From contig JAFRCE010000027.1 in assembly GCA_017404505.1 (NCBI GenBank), positions 1 through 62,804 on the forward strand: DNA of 62,804 nucleotides, written 5' to 3'. Each line of letters opens with the position of its first letter. Position 1 is the stretch's first letter. Positions 1 to 8,586 of the stretch are shown piece after piece. A model generated the notes under the pieces. It was not told the DNA's origin. It saw only the letters and a list, made by a program, of their open reading frames with translations, and made no database searches. The position numbers were made by a program, and so were the translations under genes. Source of the stretch: Solobacterium sp. Lineage in GTDB: Bacteria > Bacillota_I > Bacilli_A > Erysipelotrichales > Erysipelotrichaceae.

Positions 1-1
1 A

Positions 2-426
2 TGGAACTGTAAGTATCATATTGTGTTTGCCCCAAAGTACAGACGAAAAGCATTCTACGAAGCCAGGAGGCTTGAAGTCGGACAGATGCTCAGGCAGCTG
101 TGCGACTGGAAAGGAGTGAATATCATCGAGGCAGAAGTATGCCCGGATCATATACACATGTTGCTTGAGATACCGCCGAAGATGAGTGTAACCGGATTCG
201 TGGGATATATGAAGGGGAAAGCAGTCAGATGATCTTTGAGAAGTGGGCGAATGCAAGATTCAGATACAGAAGCAGATCGTTCTGGTGCAGAGGATACTAT
301 GTGGATACCGTAGGAAAGAATACAAAGAAAATTGCGGAGTACATTCAGAACCAGCTGAAGGAAGATAAAGAAGCAGAACAGCTGGAACTCGAATTTGAGG
401 ATCCGTTTACGGGTAAAAAGAAGTAG
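2..426 (+). pseudogene. tnpA: IS200/IS605-family Y1 transposase (TnpA), frameshifted and cut by the window edge
   Basis: The frame is already open at base 2 and reads WNCKYHIVFAPKYRRK, the usual beginning of single-strand Y1 transposases, so only a few residues lie outside the window. The HUH metal-binding motif (DHIHML) has its histidines at bases 149-151 and 155-157, and the catalytic tyrosine lies in GYYVDTVG near base 295. The first frame ends at a TGA at 230-232 just after KGKAVR. The neighbouring frame continues at once with MIFEKWANARF. One missing base near 225-230 would explain this, since family members read KGK-x-x-x-MIF. The protein should therefore be inactive. No TnpB accessory gene follows. 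Confidence 0.85.
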
Positions 427-498
427 TATGCTCGCGCAGACCACATTTGCGCTGTAAAGCGCAGCTCTGAGAGCAGGGCTATGCCCGCATTTGAAAAA

Positions 499-517
499 CC
501 ACCGGCTTAGCCGGTGG
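499..517 (-). terminator. IS200-type right-end hairpin, also an intrinsic terminator
   Basis: Arms CCACCGGC (499-506) and GCCGGTGG (510-517) pair perfectly around a TTA loop. IS200/IS605 elements end in subterminal hairpins recognised by TnpA, and this one lies 72 bases after the transposase stop. Read on the minus strand the hairpin is followed by GGTTTTTC, so it also has the form of a terminator for the channel gene that stops at 522. Confidence 0.65.
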
Positions 518-521
518 ATAT

Positions 522-2345
522 TTATTCTTCACCGATCACGATCAGCTGGTCTGTTTCAGAAAGTGTAATGGGAGAAGTCTCTGCGGCAATGATCCGGAAC
601 GGATCTTTTCTGGTCCGGATTCCCATCAGAATGCCGCCGTGCGCGTAGACTTCTTTCAGAAGCTGCTCGTAAGTGAATTCCGTATTGACAAGTCCCATCT
701 CCGCCGCCGGTTTCAGATACGCCTCCGAACCTTTTTCGTCCAGCAGTTCCGCGAAAACCGGTGCTCTTCTTGTATCCGCGGTAACCTGGGCCAGCATCAT
801 GGAAGACAGATCCGTCGCCACGATGAAGTCTTCTGTATCTTCGGAAGTAATCAGCCGGCGGTTGTTTTCACAGCGCATCTCCGCGGTAATCGTAAAGGAC
901 AGATTGTATTGTTTCTTAATATTGCGCAGGCGGATGATCCGCATCATCGTATCCGTATCAGAGTCTTCTTCCTTCTTGCGGTAATCGGACAGAATGCAGA
1001 TATGTTCGGCATTGCCGATCATATCGGCCAGGTTATAGTTGGATTCCGTGCTTCTGAGATCCGTCACCAGTTTGGAAGCGAATTGCTCGTCTTCCGGTAT
1101 GTAGGACACTTTGTCCGCGGCGGAAACACCGATGATCCGGATCTTTTCAATATTGTCAGGAAGTTCGTGAAGGATCGTGACAATGGATGAATTGATACCG
1201 AATATGACGACTTCATGAATCGGCTTTAATGGCGGCCGTTCGAAACTTTCCGGCAGTTTGCAGTTTTCGATTCCGTCCAGGATCAGATCGGCATGGTCCT
1301 CTTCAAAGGTGATCAGCTGATCATCAGGAAGAAGAATCGTTTCCGGCGGCGGATTGATCATGGCCTGCTCATCACGGTAGATGCCGACCACGATGCCTTT
1401 GCGGCCGGCCAGCACCGCCTTGCCGAAGTGGAGACCGGCTGTTTCCGGCCGGTGCTCGAAATAGAATTCATAGTTTTCAAAGTCGATCATGTCCAGAAGG
1501 GCCTCGAAGATGCCGGTCTGGGTCGTGGAATGAGCGATGATGCGGGCGACGATATCACCGGAATAAAGCATGGTTATGCCGTCTTCCTTCAGCATTTCAC
1601 GCGAGAAAACCCGCGAGTTGGAATCGACAGAGGATACGATTTTTGGCCGCTTCTTACTGCCCATCATGAGGATCTCCGTGGCCAGCAGGGTTTTGATCGT
1701 GCGGCCTCTGGTCCGTGTGTGGATGACCAGCGTGGAACAGTCGGGAATCGCGCAGCACTGCAGATCGTTCGGACTGGTGGTGTCAGCCTTGATGGTGATC
1801 AGGCGGATATTATTCGGCACCGTGACATTCTTCCGGATGGCCTGCTCCATTTCCTGACGTTCCATGTTTTCCGCGACAACGATCGTGCGCCGTTCTTTTT
1901 CGGTGGCTGCGATCATTTCTTTCAGCAAAGCATATTCACCAATCCGGAAGCCGAGTATGACCGTGTGATTCTGTTCGATGATCTCGGGATTTTCTTCCTG
2001 CAGAGCGATGATCCGGCCGCGGATCGTGCTTGAGAAAATACCGATCAGCATGCCGGTAAAGACCATGCCGGTCAGACCGAGCAGGGTATAAAGGATAATG
2101 TACAGAAGCGGACCAGAATCGGAAGCGGGAAAGGAGGAGGACATGGCTGAGCGGAGATTGTCCCAGAATGCGGCAATGAGGCTTTTTCCGTCCGCGAGGT
2201 GGAACAGTCTGGTCAGAAGCGTGACAAAAATGACAGCGGTCAGAACGAGGACCAGCAGCAGTTTGACCATGCTGACAGTGCCTCTTACCATACGATAATC
2301 CAGCCAGTAGCGGAATCTTTGCCAGAGCGTTATCTTCTTTTTCAT
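522..2345 (-). CDS. CASTOR/POLLUX-type putative ion channel with RCK-like domains
   Basis: This 607-residue membrane protein has a short basic N-terminus, a membrane segment near residues 25-47 and a second near 80-105. A long cytosolic part follows, beginning with the Rossmann-like strand HTVILGFRIGEYALLKEM. A second nucleotide-binding-like half begins at HEVVIFGINSSIVTILHEL. This order (two helices, then two RCK/TrkA-N-like domains) matches bacterial relatives of the plant CASTOR/POLLUX channels, which are thought to pass cations under ligand control. No Trk partner is nearby. The ion and ligand are unknown. It is transcribed alone and stops next to the IS hairpin. Confidence 0.78.
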   Translation of the reverse strand: MKKKITLWQRFRYWLDYRMVRGTVSMVKLLLVLVLTAVIFVTLLTRLFHLADGKSLIAAFWDNLRSAMSSSFPASDSGPLLYIILYTLLGLTGMVFTGMLIGIFSSTIRGRIIALQEENPEIIEQNHTVILGFRIGEYALLKEMIAATEKERRTIVVAENMERQEMEQAIRKNVTVPNNIRLITIKADTTSPNDLQCCAIPDCSTLVIHTRTRGRTIKTLLATEILMMGSKKRPKIVSSVDSNSRVFSREMLKEDGITMLYSGDIVARIIAHSTTQTGIFEALLDMIDFENYEFYFEHRPETAGLHFGKAVLAGRKGIVVGIYRDEQAMINPPPETILLPDDQLITFEEDHADLILDGIENCKLPESFERPPLKPIHEVVIFGINSSIVTILHELPDNIEKIRIIGVSAADKVSYIPEDEQFASKLVTDLRSTESNYNLADMIGNAEHICILSDYRKKEEDSDTDTMMRIIRLRNIKKQYNLSFTITAEMRCENNRRLITSEDTEDFIVATDLSSMMLAQVTADTRRAPVFAELLDEKGSEAYLKPAAEMGLVNTEFTYEQLLKEVYAHGGILMGIRTRKDPFRIIAAETSPITLSETDQLIVIGEE

Positions 2346-2467
2346 AATTCATTATTTCCTTTCCTGACCATCGGCAGACAGCAGTATGCAATGATGATCT
2401 GAAACCATACAGGTCGATATGAATCTATTATAACGTGAAGAACGGCATGTTTCTGCTGGCAGGATAA

Positions 2468-2504
2468 AGAAAAATCCGTACAGGCATCAAGCATATACGG
2501 ATTT
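2468..2504 (-). terminator. Intrinsic terminator after the S9 peptidase gene
   Basis: AAATCCGTA (2472-2480) pairs with TACGGATTT (2496-2504). On the minus strand the stem is followed by TTTTTCTTT. Confidence 0.7.
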
Positions 2505-2525
2505 ACGGTAGACTTTCGGAGAATA

Positions 2526-4511
2526 CTAATTTGTGTGCTTGTCGAACCAGCCGGCGATTTCTTCCAGGCGGCGGATCCGGTGCTGCGGTTTGCCGACGCG
2601 GGAGAGGCCGTGATGTTCGCCATGGAAGATGACCAGTCTTGTTTCAACATCCTGATATGCCAGTGACTGCATCATCTGCATGCCTTCCGGCAGCGGGCAG
2701 CGGCAGTCCTGGTCGCTGTGGATGAACAGTGTCGGTGTCTTGGCGCCTTTCATGTATTTCAGCGGTGAATGTTTCCACATCGTATCGAAATGATCGAACA
2801 GGCTGTCATTCAGCGGAATGCCCATTTCGTTGCCGTCAAACCATAAACCGATATCGGCAATGAATGTCATCGAGATCCAGCTGGCGATGGAACGCTGTGA
2901 AGCAGCCGCGCAGAACCGGTCGGTATGGCCGATGATCCAGTTGGTCATAAAGCCGCCATAGGATCCGCCGGTTACGCAGAGTTTTGTCTGATCGATAGCC
3001 GGATACTTCTCGACGACTGCGTCAGTGAAGTCCATGACGTTCTTATAGTCGATATCGCCGTATTTGCCGCGCAGATCACCGAACACGTCGTCCCGGCCGT
3101 CGGAACCGACGATGTTGGCGAAGAAGACGAAGTATCCTTTGGAAGCCAGAACCTGCATCTCATGATAGAACGTCTCACCGTATGCGGCTCGCGGACCGCC
3201 GTGGACTTCCAGAACAGCAGGATATTTTTTCTTCGGATCATAGTTGTATGGCTTCAGTACCCAGCCGCGCAGATCCCATCCTTCCGAGGTGAATTCCACG
3301 GATTCCGGCAGGGCGGCATATCTGTGTTTCATGGCGGCCGTGTTCAGATTGCTCAGCTGTCTGACGTCGGTGCCGTCGGCGTTCATTTCATAGATTTCCG
3401 TCGGAGCGGCCGCACCGGTCCAGGCGAAAACGACCTTGCCATTGCAGGCATCCAGCAGGGAAACGACACCCGGCTGCTCATGAACGACTGTGCAGTTGAA
3501 ATCCCTGTCATATTTCCAGATGCCGGCATGATCATAATCCGTCACGATGGTGAACCATTCATCGTTTGTCTCGGCGGCTGTCGTGCCGGTTCCCATCAGC
3601 ATGTCACTGGCGACATGGTTGCCGAACTGACGGTGCGGATCAAGCAGCTTTATGACTTTGTTCTTTTCCAGACGGCAGATATCCGCGGTCTGGCCATAGC
3701 CCATTTCCTGCATGTCGGAAGCCATGGTGTACAGCTTTCCGCCGCGGACGAACAGACTGCTGAAGGCGATATCGCCTTTGGCATATACGGTGCTCCGGCG
3801 GCCGGTGGCGTTGAAACTGTATACCGAGTTCACCGGCACGGTGCTTTTGCGCTGATAGGTTTCCGAGATGATATAGACGGTTCCGTCACTGACGATCATG
3901 CTCTGAACGTCCTCAAACGGATCAGTGAGACGTTTGACGGTATTCTTCTTGCGGTCGACCAGGAACAGAGCCGTTCTCTTCTTGTTTGTGAAGTAGGAGC
4001 CGTTGAACCAGTAAGGCACTTCGTCGACGACGGTGTAGTCCTTTTCCGCTTCCCGGGCAGCGGCCTTGCTGTCTCTTGTTTTTTCATCATCCAGGTAGGC
4101 ATCCGGATCATTGGCATCGATCATGCCAAGAGCCGCATAAACACCTTCGCGGACCTTTTTGATCTGTTTTAAAGGGAAGGGCAGAACCTGCCACGGCAGT
4201 GCTTCACCACCCTGCATGTCAATGGCGAACAGGGATGAAGTGCCGCATGCTGCTTCCGGACAGACACGCTGCACGATCAGGGTTTCTTCGTTTTCCCAGA
4301 AAGCCACTGTCGTATCCAGACTGTAAGTCAGCTGTTTTGCTTTGCCGTCTTGGACCAGCCAGACATCCTGACGATAATCGTTTTTCACACCGTCGGGACG
4401 GCTGCACTGAAAAGCGATGTACTTTCCGTCCGGACTGTACTGCAGGTTTCCCGGGAACCGGTAAGCCAGCAGGTCGTTGATCGTAATCGGCTGCAGTTTC
4501 TTTTTGGCCAT
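2526..4511 (-). CDS. S9-family serine peptidase (prolyl oligopeptidase / acylaminoacyl-peptidase type)
   Basis: The 661-residue protein has an N-terminal WD40-like beta-propeller (repeats such as YSPDGKYIAFQCSRP) and a C-terminal alpha/beta hydrolase domain. The nucleophile serine sits in GGSYGGFM at about residue 517, the acid is the second Asp of SDQDCRCP (about 602), and the histidine lies in GEHHGLSR (about 634). There is no signal peptide, so a cytosolic oligopeptidase that trims short or N-acylated peptides is likely. The start ATG at 4511 was chosen over an upstream TTG because GGAGG lies eight bases before it. The gene is flanked by its own promoter and terminator. Confidence 0.9.
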   Translation of the reverse strand: MAKKKLQPITINDLLAYRFPGNLQYSPDGKYIAFQCSRPDGVKNDYRQDVWLVQDGKAKQLTYSLDTTVAFWENEETLIVQRVCPEAACGTSSLFAIDMQGGEALPWQVLPFPLKQIKKVREGVYAALGMIDANDPDAYLDDEKTRDSKAAAREAEKDYTVVDEVPYWFNGSYFTNKKRTALFLVDRKKNTVKRLTDPFEDVQSMIVSDGTVYIISETYQRKSTVPVNSVYSFNATGRRSTVYAKGDIAFSSLFVRGGKLYTMASDMQEMGYGQTADICRLEKNKVIKLLDPHRQFGNHVASDMLMGTGTTAAETNDEWFTIVTDYDHAGIWKYDRDFNCTVVHEQPGVVSLLDACNGKVVFAWTGAAAPTEIYEMNADGTDVRQLSNLNTAAMKHRYAALPESVEFTSEGWDLRGWVLKPYNYDPKKKYPAVLEVHGGPRAAYGETFYHEMQVLASKGYFVFFANIVGSDGRDDVFGDLRGKYGDIDYKNVMDFTDAVVEKYPAIDQTKLCVTGGSYGGFMTNWIIGHTDRFCAAASQRSIASWISMTFIADIGLWFDGNEMGIPLNDSLFDHFDTMWKHSPLKYMKGAKTPTLFIHSDQDCRCPLPEGMQMMQSLAYQDVETRLVIFHGEHHGLSRVGKPQHRIRRLEEIAGWFDKHTN

Positions 4512-4540
4512 GATGTTTTCCTCCAAAGTTGTATATGACT

Positions 4541-4546
4541 ATTATA
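4541..4546 (-). promoter_or_regulatory. -10 element for the S9 peptidase gene
   Basis: A perfect TATAAT on the minus strand lies about 30 bases before the peptidase ATG. No good -35 box is visible at the usual distance, so this is only a probable promoter. Confidence 0.4.
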
Positions 4547-4603
4547 TACACGCTGCCGCCCTGGACTTCCGCTGTTTTGCTTCATAAAAGGGGGTGCGGA
4601 AAA

Positions 4604-4639
4604 GAAAAAAGTGTTCTCCGCATACGTTACGGAAAACAC
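4604..4639 (-). terminator. Intrinsic terminator after the XRE regulator gene
   Basis: GTGTTCTCCG (4611-4620) pairs with CGGAAAACAC (4630-4639) with one mismatch. The minus strand continues into TTTTTTC. Confidence 0.7.
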
Positions 4640-4663
4640 TCAGTTATGTATCGGCAGTGAAAT

Positions 4664-5179
4664 TCACGTATTATTTTCCGGCTTGAAGGTCCGTTTTTTC
4701 ATTTCCTGGATCCGGCTGATGTGACGGCTGGAATAGATCACGGAGATGATGCTCATGGCAAAAGCCATACCAGCCGCAAAGCTGGCAATCTTTTCGGTGA
4801 AGCCGGACGCGTCGAGACCAGCCAGTTTCAGGCCAAGGAAAACGATCCAGCTGATTACACCGACCCAGGCAAAGAAATGCTGGTTCTTCAGAAGTCTTTC
4901 TTTTTCGGCATTGGTGTAATCAGCGATACTGTGCAGAGTCTCCTGTGTCTGTTTGTCCATGTTGTCTTCTTTTCTTCCACCATTCAGCAATTCTTCAATA
5001 CTGACATCATAGAAGTCTGCCAGTTCTATCAGTATATCGAAGTCCGGCATGGTCTTGGCATTTTCCCAGCGGGAAATTGTGCGGCTGTTGACGTTCAGCA
5101 CATCTGCCAGTTTTTCCTGTGTGATGCCTTTTTCATTTCTCAGTTGTTTGAAAAATAATCCGATTTTTTCCTGATCCAT
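4664..5179 (-). CDS. XRE-family transcriptional regulator with C-terminal membrane helices
   Basis: This 171-residue protein begins with a helix-turn-helix domain (about residues 7-62, including ITQEKLADVLNVNSRTISRW), the Cro/C1 type used by small repressors. A linker (about 70-95) leads to two hydrophobic segments (about 100-120 and 128-150), so the protein is probably anchored in the membrane with the DNA-binding domain inside. Such proteins often sense envelope or redox state, but no ligand can be read from the sequence. It is transcribed alone and has its own terminator. Its start is set by the conserved beginning of the HTH domain, because the AAAGGAG upstream is 13 bases away, farther than usual. 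Confidence 0.85.
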   Translation of the reverse strand: MDQEKIGLFFKQLRNEKGITQEKLADVLNVNSRTISRWENAKTMPDFDILIELADFYDVSIEELLNGGRKEDNMDKQTQETLHSIADYTNAEKERLLKNQHFFAWVGVISWIVFLGLKLAGLDASGFTEKIASFAAGMAFAMSIISVIYSSRHISRIQEMKKRTFKPENNT

Positions 5180-5288
5180 TGTTCAATGGGGCTCCTTTCA
5201 TTGTCAAAGATAGCGATGTTTGCTGCGATTTACCACGACAGTAAGTGAGAGTCCCTGTTTCCGACAGTCTTTGTCGGGTCAAAAAGTC

Positions 5289-6200
5289 TCAGTGCACATC
5301 AAAACTGCCCAGATAACGGAAGGTAAACGGACTGTTTTTACTGACTTTCAGATACTTGTCGTAATTGCCGTCCGCGCATTCGATCAGATAGTAATACTGA
5401 CCCAGTTCGGTTTTCAGCGGCCTGTCATGGATCGTGATCAGTGTCATGTTCTGCTTTTCCATTTCACTCATCAGAGCCGGCAGATCCTCTGCTTTGCCCA
5501 TGGCGACAAAGACAAGCCGCTCGGCCAAAGCCGTGGCCGGTTCCTGCAGGGAGAGCACATAGAAACGGGTTTTGTTGCTGTCGTTGTTCTGAATGGCGGC
5601 GGCCAGTATCTCGAGGCTGTACACGTCGGCGCAGGCTGCTGAAGCGACGGCCGCGCAGCTGCTGTCCTGTCCTTCGGAAACCAGGCGCGCTCCTTCCGCG
5701 GTGCTGGATACTTCAATGACCTCCGCATCCGGCAGGTTTTCTTTCAGCCAGTCCTTGGCCTGGGCAAGACCCTGCTTATGGGAGTATACGGTCCGGATAT
5801 CGGAAAGGGCGGTGCCGGGAAGAACGAGAAGATTCTGGCTGATCGGCAGTTCGACTTCACCGACGATGGAGATCTGATCCTCGCCAAGCAGTGTGTCCAG
5901 ATAGTCAATGACGGCGCCGCCGATTGTGTTTTCCTGCGGAATGACCGCATAGCCGGTTTCTTTGCGGATCAGGGCTTCAACAGCTCCCTGAACCGTTTCA
6001 TAAGGCAGATAGGAACCTTTCTTTTCGAAGAACTGTCCGCATGCCTCCTGGGTATAGGTGCCTTCCGGTCCGAGATAGCTGACGACTGCTGTATCATAAA
6101 CGATTTCCGCCGGTATGATGTTTTCACTGCCGCTGCCGGTGCAGCCGGCTGTCAGTAAAGCAACAGCAAACAGATATTTCACAAATGACTTCTTTTTCAT
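5289..6200 (-). CDS. Prephenate dehydratase-like protein with a lipoprotein signal peptide
   Basis: The 303-residue protein starts with a basic, hydrophobic signal (MKKKSFVKYLFAVALLTAGC) whose Cys20 fits a lipobox, although Thr at -3 is unusual. The rest is a PheA-type prephenate dehydratase: SYLGPEGTYTQEA at 41-53, PQENTIGG at 88-95 and the catalytic TRF motif at 211-213. An ACT-like domain follows (about 225-303), with HDRP where regulated enzymes have ESRP. Normal PheA makes phenylpyruvate in the cytosol. This copy would sit outside the membrane. The ATG at 6200 is preferred over ATGs further upstream because GGAGG lies nine bases before it. No aromatic-synthesis genes are adjacent. Confidence 0.85.
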   Translation of the reverse strand: MKKKSFVKYLFAVALLTAGCTGSGSENIIPAEIVYDTAVVSYLGPEGTYTQEACGQFFEKKGSYLPYETVQGAVEALIRKETGYAVIPQENTIGGAVIDYLDTLLGEDQISIVGEVELPISQNLLVLPGTALSDIRTVYSHKQGLAQAKDWLKENLPDAEVIEVSSTAEGARLVSEGQDSSCAAVASAACADVYSLEILAAAIQNNDSNKTRFYVLSLQEPATALAERLVFVAMGKAEDLPALMSEMEKQNMTLITIHDRPLKTELGQYYYLIECADGNYDKYLKVSKNSPFTFRYLGSFDVH

Positions 6201-6231
6201 GATAGGCATCCTCCGGAACGGTATCAGAGAT

Positions 6232-6237
6232 ATTATA
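6232..6237 (-). promoter_or_regulatory. -10 element for the prephenate dehydratase gene
   Basis: A TATAAT on the minus strand lies 31 bases before the ATG at 6200. No clear -35 box was found at 17-18 bases. Confidence 0.35.
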
Positions 6238-6331
6238 CCGTACCGCGTAAAGACACAGCAGATTCTTTCTCTTTGCGTGAGGTGGGAATGGTATGATGAA
6301 TAAAAGAAGCATTCGCTCGGGAGGATCATTT

Positions 6332-7357
6332 ATGGCAGAACAGCTGGACCTGAATCACGGCTATTATTATCAGTTTCTCAATCCGTCACAGAAGAACTGT
6401 TATGATGAACTGCTATTGCATATGCGGCAGTTTGAAACCCAGTTCACACTGAATCCTGTTTCTTCGTCTGATTATCTGGTTGCCAACCGGGCTGTTCTGG
6501 ATGATCATCCGGAACTGTGGTGGGCGGATACCCCGGCAAGATATCAGTTCAACCTGGCCGGCAAAGTCACTTCTCATACGTTCCTGCAACTGAAAGGCAA
6601 CGAAAAGCAGCTGACGCAAACGATTGCCCGGATCGCCCAGGAGGTTCTTGATAAAGCTTCCCAGCTGCGGGACGACTGGCAGAAGGCTCTGTTCTTCCAT
6701 GACTATATCGTTCTGAAGACATCCTTCAACAGCGGCCGGGACACGGACGGCTATTCCGATCAGAATCTCAGCAGTGTCTTTCTCGCCGGCAATTCCGTCT
6801 GTGCCGGCTATTCAAGAGCGTTCCAGCTGCTTTGCCGGAGTGCCGGAATTGAATGTGTATACGTGACCGGCAAGGCGGTGAAAAACAGAACGTCGATCCA
6901 GCATGCCTGGAATCTTGCCAGGATCAACGGCAACTGGACATGGATCGACTGCACCTGGGATGATCTGCAGCTGGGCAAGGGAATGGAGAGTGCCGAGCAT
7001 GATTACTTCTGTCTGAACGACACCTGGATCAGCAAGGAACATCCGATTCCAAAGACCCTTGAAACCGGCAATGCCAAAGCCAGACTGGCCATTCAGTTTC
7101 CGCCGGTGACGCCTCTGCAGATGGAGTATTACCATGTGAACGGCATCTATTTTGAAACCTATAACGCAAATGCCGTATATGCTTCTGTGCAGGCTCAGGA
7201 GAAAACCGGCCGGATCCGTCTGCGCTTCGGCAGCACGGCGGAATGGAAGAAGGCGGTTCAGGATATCGTGTACCGCAACAATCTCACGGCGAATGCCGGG
7301 CTGCGCATTACCCTGGATGAAGTAATGTGTGTGCTGCGGATCGATAAGATCGCATAA
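6332..7357 (+). CDS. Transglutaminase-like cysteine protease fold protein
   Basis: This 341-residue protein contains the core of the transglutaminase-like superfamily. The catalytic Cys lies in NSVCAGYSRAFQLLC (near residue 164), the His in IQHAWNLARI (near 195) and the Asp in WTWIDCTWDD (near 210). Bacterial members act as peptidases or peptide-crosslinking enzymes, and the substrate here is unknown. There is no signal peptide or membrane segment. The start at 6332 was chosen because GGGAGG lies seven bases before it, whereas the upstream in-frame ATG at 6293 has no such site. The gene is divergent from the prephenate dehydratase gene and shares a bidirectional terminator with the EamA gene. 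Confidence 0.85.
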   Translation: MAEQLDLNHGYYYQFLNPSQKNCYDELLLHMRQFETQFTLNPVSSSDYLVANRAVLDDHPELWWADTPARYQFNLAGKVTSHTFLQLKGNEKQLTQTIARIAQEVLDKASQLRDDWQKALFFHDYIVLKTSFNSGRDTDGYSDQNLSSVFLAGNSVCAGYSRAFQLLCRSAGIECVYVTGKAVKNRTSIQHAWNLARINGNWTWIDCTWDDLQLGKGMESAEHDYFCLNDTWISKEHPIPKTLETGNAKARLAIQFPPVTPLQMEYYHVNGIYFETYNANAVYASVQAQEKTGRIRLRFGSTAEWKKAVQDIVYRNNLTANAGLRITLDEVMCVLRIDKIA

Positions 7358-7360
7358 CAA

Positions 7361-7383
7361 AAAAGACACGCAAGTGTCTTTTT
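7361..7383. terminator. Bidirectional intrinsic terminator
   Basis: AAAGACAC (7362-7369) and GTGTCTTT (7374-7381) form a stem with a GCAA loop, flanked by an A-run on one side and a T-run on the other. It lies between convergent genes and can serve both. Confidence 0.8.
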
Positions 7384-7391
7384 CATATCAG

Positions 7392-8273
7392 TCAGCGTTC
7401 CGTCATCAGTTCACTGACAAGAGCGGAACCGATGATCATGACGGCACCGATGATGTTCATCACGCTCAGCGGCTCTTTGAGAAGCAGAGCTGAGAACAGC
7501 AGGGCGGATACCGGATCGATATAGCTGAATATGGCAATGGACTGCGCTTTCAGTCCGTCCATACTGCCGAAATAAAGAACATAGGCAATGCCGGTATGAA
7601 TAATTCCGACAGCCAGCAGCAGAAGCACGGAAGAAAGAGTGAATCCGGTATGCGGAAACCCGTCAGTCAGCAGCAGATAGGGAATCATGGCAAGGCCGGC
7701 GGCGAACAGCTGGATGACCGTTTTCTGATAGGCATCGATGCCCGGCAGTTTTTTGTTCATGATGATGACCCCGGCATAGAATACCGCGGCGCCAAGACCC
7801 AGCAGGATGCCTTTGAAACTGTCACTCTGCATTCCGCCGTCCATGACCCCGGAAACCAGCACCATGCCGGCAATCGCGGCAGCCGCGCAAAGTGCCTTGC
7901 GCACAGAGAGTTTTTCTTTGAACAGAAGCGGGGACAGCAGTATGACGATCGTCGGCTGCATGTAATAGCAGAGGGTGGCAATCGCAACCGTCGTGTGATT
8001 GTATGCCTCAAACAGCAGGATCCAGTTGATGCCCATCACCGCGCCGGTAGCCGCAAGCCACAATACTGACTTCAGCGGCAGTTTGTCCGCCGCTGTTTTT
8101 CCTGTCAGCTTCATATAAACCAGCAGAAACAGGCCGCCGAGGATACCGCGGAAAAAAGCCAGAAAGGCAGAAGAAAACGGAATATATCTTCGGAAGATGC
8201 CCACCGTCCCGAATATGAGCATTGCGGCAATGAACATCAGTAACGATTTCCGGTCATTCGTTTTGTTTTCCAT
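7392..8273 (-). CDS. EamA/DMT-family transporter
   Basis: The 293-residue protein is almost entirely hydrophobic, with about ten membrane helices arranged as two repeated EamA halves. Typical signatures are the N-terminal FGTVGIFRRYIPFSS, CYYMQPTIVILLSPLLFKEKLS at the end of the first half, and the matching SYIDPVSALLFSALLLKEPL at the end of the second. Drug/metabolite transporters of this type export amino acids, nucleosides or other small metabolites. The substrate cannot be read here. CGGAGA lies before the ATG. It is transcribed alone, toward the shared terminator. Confidence 0.9.
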   Translation of the reverse strand: MENKTNDRKSLLMFIAAMLIFGTVGIFRRYIPFSSAFLAFFRGILGGLFLLVYMKLTGKTAADKLPLKSVLWLAATGAVMGINWILLFEAYNHTTVAIATLCYYMQPTIVILLSPLLFKEKLSVRKALCAAAAIAGMVLVSGVMDGGMQSDSFKGILLGLGAAVFYAGVIIMNKKLPGIDAYQKTVIQLFAAGLAMIPYLLLTDGFPHTGFTLSSVLLLLAVGIIHTGIAYVLYFGSMDGLKAQSIAIFSYIDPVSALLFSALLLKEPLSVMNIIGAVMIIGSALVSELMTER

Positions 8274-8329
8274 ATGTATTCTCCGTCTGACAATTGTATT
8301 CCGGTATGGAATCGGCCGAGTTCAAAGCT

Positions 8330-8431
8330 TTACTGCAGCAGGATCGTTACGAATTTATTTCCTTTCGTCCGGCATCCGATGTCTTCAGCTGACTGTTCCG
8401 TCGCGACCCGGAGTATTTCACGGTTATTCAT
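8330..8431 (-). pseudogene. Possible remnant of a GNAT-type acetyltransferase N-terminus
   Basis: A 33-codon frame reads MNNREILRVATEQSAEDIGC and then KFVTILLQ before a stop. The first 20 residues resemble the beginning of a GNAT acetyltransferase group common in Bacillota, in which many proteins start with M-x-NREIL and have SA-D-x-x-C. The frame has no good ribosome binding site and nothing recognisable follows the stop, so it would be a fragment. This rests on remembered motif similarity only. The rest of the 8274-8586 gap (8274-8329 and 8432-8586) shows nothing I can name. Confidence 0.25.
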
Positions 8432-8586
8432 CGTATCTGTTCTGATCTGTCCATTTACTTTGTATCCATTTTCCGCTGTGTCATTCCGGTTTGTCAACAC
8501 AGTGCTTCGCCCAGAACAAACCGGGCGGATACAGAAAAGCGCAGACCCGGATGATCAGAGACTGCGCATGTGTCATACAGAGGAAA

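Noticed and set aside
639..2298. Several long plus-strand frames over the channel gene
   Set aside because: They are shadows of the minus-strand channel gene in other frames, with no family motifs.
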